Shown here piece by piece: positions 27,711 through 33,864 of a stretch of 33,864 nt of DNA (positions are counted from its first letter, which is position 1; each line of letters opens with the position of its first letter). Below the pieces are notes generated by a model, which searched no databases, was not told the DNA's origin, and was given only the letters and a program-made list of their open reading frames with translations. The translations under genes and the position numbers were made by a program. The stretch is from Betaproteobacteria bacterium (GTDB taxonomy: Bacteria; Pseudomonadota; Gammaproteobacteria; Burkholderiales; SG8-39): the NCBI GenBank assembly GCA_947482825.1, contig CANKMT010000064.1, positions 1-33,864 of the forward strand, given 5' to 3'.

Positions 27711-28615
27711 CAGGACGCCGGAGGCGGATTGTGGATCGATTCGCTCCAGCGCAGCTTCTCGCGCAGCATGACGAAGTAGCTGTAGCCGGGCGGATGGACG
27801 AAGCGGATCGCGTTCTCGGAACGCTTCAGGCGCAGGCGGTCGCCCTCGGCCATATCGGCCAGCGCCTGCCCGTCGAAATGCGCGCGCGCATCGACCGCAT
27901 GCAGGAGCACGATCTCGATGGTGCTGCGATCGCTGATGCTGACCGGCCGCGCCGAGAGCGTGTGCGGATAAAGCGGCACGAGCGCGAAAGCCGGCAACGA
28001 CGGGTGCAGGATCGGTCCCTGCGCTGACAACGCGTAGGCGGTCGAGCCGGTGGGCGTGGCGACGATGACGCCGTCGGAGCGCTGCGTATAGACGTACTGG
28101 CCGTCGATGTGGACTTCGAACTCGATCAGGCGGCCCTGCGCGCCCTTGTTGACCACCGCGTCGTTCAGCGCCACGGTCTTGAGCAGCACCTTGCCGTCGC
28201 GCACGAGCTCGGCGTCGATCAGCGAGCGCTCCTCCATCGAGTACTGCCCGTCGAGGATGGCGCCCACCGACCGGTGCATGTCTTGCAGCGCGATGTCGGT
28301 CATGAATCCCAGGCGGCCCTGGTTGATGCCCACCAGCGGCATGCGGTACTGGACCAGGTTGCGCGCCGCGGCAAGCATAGTGCCGTCGCCCCCGACCACC
28401 ACCGCGAGATCCGCCCCTTTGCCGATCTCCGCGTAACTGGCCGCCCGCGCCGCAGCACCGATATTGCTGGCCGTCTCCTGCTCGACCATTACCTCGCAGC
28501 CGCGTTCCTTGAGCAGGCCGGACAGCGCATGCAGCGATTCGGCTATCTCGGCGCTCTGGAACTTGCCGATCAGGGCGATCTTGCGAAATGCAGGCGGTGA
28601 CCCGGCGGGCTTCAT
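27710..28615 (-). CDS. nadK: NAD kinase
   Basis: NadK phosphorylates NAD to NADP. The 301-aa protein has the diagnostic GGDGTMLAAAR loop, GINQGRLGFMTD, NDAVVNKG and the substrate loop TPTGSTAYALSAQGPI. The ATG at 28615 gives MKPAGSPPAFRKIALIGK, the usual betaproteobacterial N-terminus. It diverges from hrcA, an arrangement common in this class, and is coupled to recN. Confidence 0.96.
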   Translation of the reverse strand: MKPAGSPPAFRKIALIGKFQSAEIAESLHALSGLLKERGCEVMVEQETASNIGAAARAASYAEIGKGADLAVVVGGDGTMLAAARNLVQYRMPLVGINQGRLGFMTDIALQDMHRSVGAILDGQYSMEERSLIDAELVRDGKVLLKTVALNDAVVNKGAQGRLIEFEVHIDGQYVYTQRSDGVIVATPTGSTAYALSAQGPILHPSLPAFALVPLYPHTLSARPVSISDRSTIEIVLLHAVDARAHFDGQALADMAEGDRLRLKRSENAIRFVHPPGYSYFVMLREKLRWSESIHNPPPAS

Positions 28616-28705
28616 CGAGCGATTTAACCACAGCGCGCAGTCGATGTGCGCGGATCGGTTCGAACCCCGGCCCCGGCCGGGGCGGCGGTGTGTAGAATGA
28701 TCCGC

Positions 28706-29725
28706 ATGCTGGACAAACGCGCGCAGGTCCTGCTCAAGACGCTCATCGAGCGTTACATCACCGAAGGCCACCCGGTGGGCTCGCGCACGCTCTCGAAGTA
28801 CTCCGGCCTGAACCTTTCGCCGGCCACCATCCGCAACGTCATGTCCGACCTCGAGGAGATGGGCTTCATCGTGAGCCCGCACACCTCGGCCGGGCGCGTG
28901 CCCACGCCGGCGGGCTACAGGTTCTTCGTCGACACACTGATGATCACCCGGCCGCTCGAATCGGCCGAGCTCCACCAGCTCGAGGACAACCTTCACCCGG
29001 ACAATACGCAACGGGTCATCCACGCGGCCTCCAACCTGCTTTCCGAACTCACTCAGTTCGCCGGCGTGGTGATGACGCCGCGCAGGCGCGCGGTGACTTT
29101 CCGCCAGATCGAGTTCCTCCGACTGTTGGACAAGCGCGTCCTCCTCATCGTGGTGACGCCGGAGGGCGACGTTCAGAACCGCATCCTGATGACCGAGCGC
29201 GAGTACGGCGCCGCCGAATTGATCGAGGCGGCCAATTACATCAACCAGAATTATTCTGGCCAGACCTTCGAGGAAGTGCGCGCCAAGCTCCACGCGGAAC
29301 TCTCCGAGTTACGCCGGGACATGTATTCACTGATGAGCGTGGCCCTCGAAGCGGGCGGCCGCGCGGTGTCCGAGAGCAACGAACCTTATGTGATCTCCGG
29401 TGAACGCAACCTGCTCTCGGTCCAGGACCTGTCTTCGGACGTCACCCGCCTCAAGCAGTTGTTCGAGCTGTTCGAGCGCAAGTCCTCGCTCGTGCACATC
29501 CTCGACATCTCGTTGCGCGGGCATGGGGTGCAGATCTTCATCGGCGGGGAAACCGGCGTGTCGGCCCCCGACGAGGTCAGCGTGGTCACCGCGCCTTACA
29601 AGGTCGACGGCGAGGTGGTCGGCACGGTCGGCGTCATCGGCCCGACGCGCATGGCCTACGACCGGGTGATCCCGATCGTCGACATCACGGCCAAGCTGCT
29701 GTCCAGCGCTCTGTCGCACAACTGA
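28706..29725 (+). CDS. hrcA: heat-inducible repressor HrcA
   Basis: HrcA binds CIRCE elements and represses chaperone genes until heat titrates it with GroEL. The 339-aa protein has the winged-helix N-terminus ([52 protein letters not shown]) and the GAF-like core ending [18 protein letters not shown]. Starts at 28697 or further upstream are possible; 28706 matches homologues best. I find no CIRCE (TTAGCACTC-N9-GAGTGCTAA) before hrcA, grpE or dnaK, so its targets probably lie elsewhere, such as groESL. A 14-bp GC palindrome (28670-28683) sits just upstream. Confidence 0.95.
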   Translation: MLDKRAQVLLKTLIERYITEGHPVGSRTLSKYSGLNLSPATIRNVMSDLEEMGFIVSPHTSAGRVPTPAGYRFFVDTLMITRPLESAELHQLEDNLHPDNTQRVIHAASNLLSELTQFAGVVMTPRRRAVTFRQIEFLRLLDKRVLLIVVTPEGDVQNRILMTEREYGAAELIEAANYINQNYSGQTFEEVRAKLHAELSELRRDMYSLMSVALEAGGRAVSESNEPYVISGERNLLSVQDLSSDVTRLKQLFELFERKSSLVHILDISLRGHGVQIFIGGETGVSAPDEVSVVTAPYKVDGEVVGTVGVIGPTRMAYDRVIPIVDITAKLLSSALSHN

Positions 29726-29753
29726 GCCACAACCGATTCCCAGCGGAGTTTCG

Positions 29754-30230
29754 ATGCACGCGAACGCAGAGCTGATCACGCGTTTCTACGAAGGCTTTGC
29801 CCGGCGCGATGCCGAAGCAATGGCCGCGTGCTACCACAAGGACATCGAATTCTCCGACCCGGTGTTCCCCGACCTCAAAGGCGACCAGGCGAGCGACATG
29901 TGGCGCATGCTCGCCGCGCGGGCGACCGACCTGGTGGTGCGGTTCGAGGTCAAGGAAGTCGACGACCGGCGCGGCGCGGCGCACTGGGATGCCGACTACA
30001 CTTTCACGAAGACCTGCCGCAAGGTCAACAACAGCATCGACGCCGAGTTCGAGTTCAAGGACGGGCTGATCAGCTGGCACTCCGACGACTTCGACTTCTG
30101 GCGCTGGTCGCGCATGGCGCTCGGCGCGCCCGGCTGGCTCCTCGGCTGGACCCCGATCATCCACAACAAGGTGCGCAAGCAGGCAGCGGAAGGGCTTGCC
30201 GCCTTCCGGGCCAAGGCGGGTCGCCCCTGA
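29754..30230 (+). CDS. NTF2-like (SnoaL-type) protein
   Basis: This 158-aa protein has the NTF2-like cone fold signature: LITRFYEGFARRDAEAMAAC, then DIEFSDPVFPDLKG, paired beta-strands (RFEVKEVDD, AAHWDADYTF), and KDGLISWHSDDFDFWRWSR. The ligand or reaction cannot be told from sequence. GCGGAG lies six bases before the ATG. The stop overlaps the hemH ATG (TGATG), so it is co-translated with ferrochelatase and may act in the same pathway or simply share the transcript. Confidence 0.85.
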   Translation: MHANAELITRFYEGFARRDAEAMAACYHKDIEFSDPVFPDLKGDQASDMWRMLAARATDLVVRFEVKEVDDRRGAAHWDADYTFTKTCRKVNNSIDAEFEFKDGLISWHSDDFDFWRWSRMALGAPGWLLGWTPIIHNKVRKQAAEGLAAFRAKAGRP

Positions 30231-31231
30231 TGCCGGGACCGGTAAAAACAGGCACCCTGCTTGTCAACCTCGGGACACCGTCGGCCCCGACTGCGCCTGC
30301 GGTGCGCACCTACCTGCGCGAGTTCCTGTCCGACCCGCGCGTAGTCGAGATCCCGCGCTTCATCTGGCTGCCGATCCTGTACGGGATCATCCTGACCACG
30401 CGGCCGGCGCAGTCGGCGGAAAAGTACGCCAAGGTCTGGACGCCGGAGGGCTCGCCGCTCGCGGTGCATACGGCGCGGCAGGCGAAGCTGCTGGCCGGAC
30501 TGCTGGGCGAGCGCGCCAAGCCGAATCCGTCGATGCCGGTCGAATTCGGGATGCGCTACGGCGCGCCTTCGATCGCTTCGGCGTTCGACAAGCTGCGCGC
30601 GGCCGGATGCGCGCGAATCGTGGTCCTCCCGCTGTACCCGCAGTTTTCAGGCAGCACCACGGCGAGCGTAAGGGACGCGCTCGACGCCCACCTGAAGAAG
30701 ATTCCAAATCCACCGGAAGTCCGCTTCATCGAACGCTTCCACAACGACGCAGGTTACATCGATGCGCTAGCCAAGCGTGTGCAGCGGCATTGGGATCAGC
30801 ATGGCCGGGCTTCGGTCACGGGCGGCAAGCTCTTCATGAGCTTCCACGGCATCCCCAAGCGCTCGGTCGAGCGAGGCGATCCGTACGAGCGCGAGTGCCT
30901 CGAGACCGCCGCTCTCCTCGCCGCACGCCTCGGGCTGGAGCCGGGAGAATGGATCGCCACCTTCCAGTCCCGCTTCGGGCGCGCCGAGTGGCTGCAGCCC
31001 TACACCGAGCCGACACTGGTGGAAATGGCGAAGGGCGGACTGAAGCGCGCCGATCTATTCTGCCCCGGGTTCCCTTCCGACTGCCTCGAAACGCTCGAAG
31101 AACTCGGCATCGGCGCGAAGGAGGCCTTCCTCGAGGCCGGCGGCAAGGAGTTCAACCTGCTCACCTGCCTGAACGAGGAAGGGCCGTGGATCGAGGCGAT
31201 GGCCGACCTTGCACTGCGCACCGCTGCGTGA
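30230..31231 (+). CDS. hemH: ferrochelatase
   Basis: HemH inserts Fe(II) into protoporphyrin IX, the last step of haem synthesis. The 333-aa protein has LLVNLGTPSAP, LPLYPQFSGSTTAS, the catalytic His motif MSFHGIPKRS, TFQSRFGRAEWLQPYTEP and CPGFPSDCLETLEEL with the conserved Glu. The start overlaps the preceding NTF2-like gene by one base. Its presence fits aerobic or facultative metabolism. Confidence 0.96.
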   Translation: MPGPVKTGTLLVNLGTPSAPTAPAVRTYLREFLSDPRVVEIPRFIWLPILYGIILTTRPAQSAEKYAKVWTPEGSPLAVHTARQAKLLAGLLGERAKPNPSMPVEFGMRYGAPSIASAFDKLRAAGCARIVVLPLYPQFSGSTTASVRDALDAHLKKIPNPPEVRFIERFHNDAGYIDALAKRVQRHWDQHGRASVTGGKLFMSFHGIPKRSVERGDPYERECLETAALLAARLGLEPGEWIATFQSRFGRAEWLQPYTEPTLVEMAKGGLKRADLFCPGFPSDCLETLEELGIGAKEAFLEAGGKEFNLLTCLNEEGPWIEAMADLALRTAA

Positions 31232-31253
31232 CCTGAACGAGATTCAAAACGTA

Positions 31254-31263
31254 CTGGTACCAG
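31254..31263. promoter_or_regulatory. CTGGTACCAG palindrome before the nitroreductase gene
   Basis: A perfect 10-bp palindrome extends by two more matching bases on each side (GT-x-CTGGTACCAG-x-AC). It lies 74 bases before the nitroreductase start, in a 105-base gap. It may be a regulator site, but its length allows chance occurrence. Confidence 0.35.
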
Positions 31264-31336
31264 AACAAAACCGCCATGCCGCCTAATATCGGCGCGGACT
31301 GATGAAAAGAATGTTCGACTTTTCAAAGGAGATTCC

Positions 31337-32173
31337 ATGTCCGACACGATCGCCGGCTTGATCGAGCGCCGCTTCGGCCTGCCGACCCGCGCCGGGCAGG
31401 ACCAGCCGGCCTCGGGTACCGTCGCGGGCATGCTTGCGCGTCGCTCGCAGCGGCGCTTCAAGCCCGACCCGGTTGCGGAGGAAACGCTGGAGATCGTTCT
31501 CGCTGCGGCCCTGTCTGCGCCGGCGAAATCGGACCTGCAGCAGGCGAGCATCGTGGTGATACGGGAGGCCGCCCAGCGCAGCGCGATCAACGGCCTGGTC
31601 GAGTCGATGCCCTGGATCCCGCAGGCGCCGCTGTTCCTCGTGTTCTGCGGCGACAACCGGCGCATCCGGCGTATTGCCGAATTGCGCGACAAACCTTTCC
31701 CGAACGACACGCTCGACATGTTCATGAACGCGGCCGTCGACGCGGGGATCGTACTGCAGGCTTTCATCACGGCCGCAGAGTCCCTCGGGCTCGGGTGCTG
31801 CCCGATCAGCCTGATCCGTAACCGCATAGAGCGACTGGGCGAACTCCTGGCGCTGCCCGAAGGCGTGTTTCCGGTTGCCGGTCTGTGTGTCGGGCATCCG
31901 GAGGGCGCCGGGAAACTGAGCCTGCGCCTGCCGCCTTCGATTACGGTTCACACCGATCGCTACGACGCGAGCCGGTTCGACTCTGAACTCGCGGCCTACG
32001 ACGCGCGCCGCGCGAAAGCCGAACCGGCCGAGCCCGGCAAGCAGCGATTCACCGAGCGCTGGGGCCTGGCCGAACCGTACACGTGGTCCGAGGACAAGGC
32101 GCGCCAGTATTCCGTCCCGGAGCGCCACAGCTTCGGGCCGTACGTGCGCAAGCAGGGCTTTGCGCTGAAGTAG
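31337..32173 (+). CDS. FMN-dependent nitroreductase family protein
   Basis: This 278-aa protein has the NfsA/FRP-like pattern: MLARRSQRRFKPDPV with the FMN-phosphate arginines, LSAPAKSDLQQ, a central helix AAVDAGIVLQAFITAAESLG and GCCPISLIRN, then PVAGLCVGHPEG. Such enzymes reduce flavins, quinones or nitro compounds with NAD(P)H; the natural substrate is unknown. The C-terminal extension (about residues 200-278) is longer than in minimal nitroreductases. AAAGGAGA precedes the ATG by about six bases, a strong site. It probably forms its own unit between hemH and grpE. Confidence 0.88.
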   Translation: MSDTIAGLIERRFGLPTRAGQDQPASGTVAGMLARRSQRRFKPDPVAEETLEIVLAAALSAPAKSDLQQASIVVIREAAQRSAINGLVESMPWIPQAPLFLVFCGDNRRIRRIAELRDKPFPNDTLDMFMNAAVDAGIVLQAFITAAESLGLGCCPISLIRNRIERLGELLALPEGVFPVAGLCVGHPEGAGKLSLRLPPSITVHTDRYDASRFDSELAAYDARRAKAEPAEPGKQRFTERWGLAEPYTWSEDKARQYSVPERHSFGPYVRKQGFALK

Positions 32174-32218
32174 TTGTCCGCGTCGTGGTCTTATGAATCA
32201 ATGGGTTGCGCAGTCACT

Positions 32219-32246
32219 CTTGATTGTCGCAATTCCATCCCCACTT
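32219..32246 (+). promoter_or_regulatory. sigma-32-type promoter for grpE
   Basis: CTTGATT (32219-32225) and CCCCACTT (32239-32246) with a 13-base spacer match the sigma-32 consensus CTTGAAA-N11-16-CCCCATNT at 5/7 and 7/8 positions. The -10 lies in one arm of an inverted repeat (ATTCCATCCCC with GGGGATTGGAAT, 32232-32261). Confidence 0.7.
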
Positions 32247-32275
32247 CCGGGGGATTGGAATCCAACAAAGCAGCC

Positions 32276-32797
32276 ATGTCCGAACCCAGCACCCAGACTC
32301 AGACTGCGGTGGAACCCGGCGAAGCGCCAGCCAAATCCCTCGAAGAACTTGTTGCCGAAACCCAGGCCAAACTCGAAGAGCAGAAGGACGCCTGGCTGCG
32401 CGCCCTTGCAGACGCCGAAAACGCGCGCAAGCGCGCCCAGGCCGATATCTCGGCGGCCCACAAATACGGGGTCGAACGCATCGCGGAATCCCTGGTCCCG
32501 GTTATCGACAGCCTGGAGGCCGCCCTCATGGCAGACGCGGCCGACCCCGCGACGCTGAGGAGCGGGGTGGAAATCACGCTCAAGCAGCTCCAGGCGGCGT
32601 TCGAGAAAGCCGGACTCGCGGTAATCAACCCGGCCCCCAAGGAAAAATTCGACCCCCATTTTCACCAGGCCATGTCTGCGGTCGAAGCCGACGCCGACCC
32701 GAACACCGTGGTGCAGGTCATGCAGAAGGGCTACCGGCTGCACGACCGCCTGGTGCGCCCGGCGCTGGTCATGATCGCCAAGGCGCGCAATGCCTGA
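32276..32797 (+). CDS. grpE: nucleotide exchange factor GrpE
   Basis: GrpE releases ADP from DnaK in the chaperone cycle. The 173-aa protein has an acidic low-complexity N-terminus, a long coiled-coil helix (about residues 22-65: LEELVAETQAKLEEQKDAWL, RALADAENARKR), then LVPVIDSLEAAL and the beta-domain FDPHFHQAMSAVE, VVQVMQKGYRLHDRLVRPA. The ATG at 32276 lacks a clear ribosome site. It lies 76 bases before dnaK, each with its own heat-shock promoter. Confidence 0.95.
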   Translation: MSEPSTQTQTAVEPGEAPAKSLEELVAETQAKLEEQKDAWLRALADAENARKRAQADISAAHKYGVERIAESLVPVIDSLEAALMADAADPATLRSGVEITLKQLQAAFEKAGLAVINPAPKEKFDPHFHQAMSAVEADADPNTVVQVMQKGYRLHDRLVRPALVMIAKARNA

Positions 32798-32809
32798 GGG
32801 CACGGCGCG

Positions 32810-32837
32810 CTTGAAAAACGCCGCCCAAACCCCATTT
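32810..32837 (+). promoter_or_regulatory. sigma-32 promoter for dnaK
   Basis: CTTGAAA (32810-32816), a 13-base spacer, and CCCCATTT (32830-32837) match the sigma-32 consensus at every specified position. It sits 36 bases before the dnaK ATG, in the grpE-dnaK gap. No CIRCE inverted repeat is present. Confidence 0.9.
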
Positions 32838-32873
32838 TCAACCTACGTTTAAGACTGCTCCAAGGACACTGAC

Positions 32874-33864
32874 ATGGGAAAGATCATCGGCATTGACCTC
32901 GGCACGACGAATTCGTGCGTCGCGATCATGGAGGGCGGCAAGCCCAAGGTGATCGAGAACTCCGAAGGCGCGCGCACCACGCCCTCGATCGTCGCTTATA
33001 CCGACGAGTCGGAGATCCTCGTCGGCGCCTCGGCCAAGCGGCAGGCGGTGACCAATGCCAGGAACACCCTCTACGCGGTCAAGCGGCTCATCGGCCGCCG
33101 CTTCGAGGAAAAGGAAGTCCAGAAGGACATCGAACTGATGCCGTTCGGCATCGCCAAGGCCGACAACGGCGACGCCTGGGTGGAGGCGCGCGGCAAGAAG
33201 ATCGCGCCCCAGCAGGTGTCGGCCGAAGTGCTGCGCAAGATGAAGAAGACGGCCGAGGACTACCTGGGCGAAACCGTGTCCGAAGCGGTGATCACCGTGC
33301 CGGCCTACTTCAACGACTCGCAAAGGCAAGCCACCAAGGATGCCGGCCGCATCGCGGGGCTGGAGGTCAAGCGCATCATCAACGAGCCGACCGCGGCGGC
33401 CCTCGCCTTCGGGATGGACAAGCAGTCCAAGGGCGACAGCAAGATCGCGGTCTTCGACCTCGGCGGCGGCACGTTCGACATCTCGATCATCGAAATCGCA
33501 GATGTGGAAGGCGAAAAGCAGTTCGAGGTGCTCTCGACCAACGGCGACACCTTCCTCGGCGGCGAAGACTTCGACCAGCGCCTGATCGACTACATCTGCG
33601 ACGAGTTCAAGAAGGAACAGGGCATCGACCTGCGCACTGACGTGCTCGCACTGCAGCGCCTGAAGGACGCGGCAGAAAAAGCCAAGATCGAGCTTTCCTC
33701 TTCGCAGCAGACCGAGATCAACCTGCCGTACGTCACGGCCGACGCCAAGGGTCCCAAGCACCTTGCGCTCAAGCTCACGCGCGCCAAATTCGAGTCGCTC
33801 GTGGACGACCTCATCGAGCGCACGATCGAGCCCTGCCGGATCGCGATCAACGACTCGGGCGTCA
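32874..33864 (+). CDS. dnaK: molecular chaperone DnaK (Hsp70), N-terminal part
   Basis: DnaK binds exposed hydrophobic peptides in an ATP-driven cycle with GrpE and DnaJ. The window holds the first 330 codons, nearly all of the ATPase domain. Visible motifs are [19 protein letters not shown] (phosphate 1), [31 protein letters not shown] and [12 protein letters not shown] (phosphate 2). AAGGA lies seven bases before the ATG. The gene runs off the right edge; the substrate-binding domain and any dnaJ lie outside. Confidence 0.97.
   Translation, partial: MGKIIGIDLGTTNSCVAIMEGGKPKVIENSEGARTTPSIVAYTDESEILVGASAKRQAVTNARNTLYAVKRLIGRRFEEKEVQKDIELMPFGIAKADNGDAWVEARGKKIAPQQVSAEVLRKMKKTAEDYLGETVSEAVITVPAYFNDSQRQATKDAGRIAGLEVKRIINEPTAAALAFGMDKQSKGDSKIAVFDLGGGTFDISIIEIADVEGEKQFEVLSTNGDTFLGGEDFDQRLIDYICDEFKKEQGIDLRTDVLALQRLKDAAEKAKIELSSSQQTEINLPYVTADAKGPKHLALKLTRAKFESLVDDLIERTIEPCRIAINDSGV

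Noticed and set aside
28657..28667. GGTTCGAACCC, resembling a tRNA T-loop; similar strings near 904 and 6232
   Set aside because: No acceptor, D or anticodon stems can be folded around any of them, and one lies inside merT.
28616..28705. CIRCE element near hrcA, and also near grpE and dnaK
   Set aside because: No TTAGCACTC-N9-GAGTGCTAA or near match was found. A GC-only palindrome at 28670-28683 is not CIRCE.

Overview
The window reads as a GC-rich betaproteobacterial chromosome, most likely Burkholderiales or a close relative. The evidence is the gene order rlmE-ftsH-folP-glmM, bamE-dapB-carA-carB-greA, nadK-recN and grpE-dnaK, a Bug/TctC-type solute-binding protein, and the coexistence of HrcA with sigma-32-type heat-shock promoters. 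No rRNA, tRNA, CRISPR array, transposase or integrase was recognised.

Region 1 (1-10.55 kb) is a heavy-metal accessory island. A merR gene diverges from merT-merP-GDCCVxC across a textbook mer operator/promoter; no mercuric reductase gene lies in the window. Facing it on the minus strand is a long copper-handling cluster. In transcription order it holds a His/Cys-rich CopL-like exported protein, a small exported protein, a TolC-type outer-membrane factor, a Tat-exported multicopper oxidase, a cupredoxin, a CusF-like chaperone, an F510_1955-type beta-propeller remnant, a patatin-like phospholipase, a Cu(I) P1B-ATPase and a CopK-like protein. The proteins point to binding, oxidation and export of Cu(I) in the periplasm. 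Three consecutive genes are broken. The ATPase has an in-frame TGA, the patatin gene has an in-frame TAG and a lost catalytic Asp, and the propeller gene has lost its N-terminal half and changed frame. The distal part of the operon is therefore decaying while the periplasmic copper proteins remain intact.

Region 2 (10.6-23.7 kb) is core housekeeping. It carries an exported SAM-dependent methyltransferase, glmM, folP, ftsH and rlmE on minus, yhbY on plus, then greA, carB, carA, dapB and bamE on minus, with fur divergent. Most neighbours overlap by a few bases. Notable points are a likely transcription attenuator in the carA leader, a folP gene whose only well-placed start is CTG, and a yhbY tail encoded antisense to the end of greA.

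Region 3 (23.7-26.0 kb) is a small accessory patch. It holds an ORF6N-domain (phage antirepressor-like) gene, a perfect 10-bp hairpin, a TMEM165/GDT1 cation transporter that also seems to start at CTG, and a Bug-type binding protein preceded by an AT-rich palindrome.

Region 4 (26.0-33.9 kb) is stress and haem biology. recN and nadK on minus diverge from hrcA, an NTF2-like protein, hemH, a nitroreductase, grpE and the start of dnaK. grpE and dnaK each have a sigma-32-type promoter; the dnaK one matches the consensus exactly.

No wholly new multi-gene system is evident. The best leads are the broken copper operon, the leaderless-looking merT without merA, the carA attenuator and the two CTG starts.
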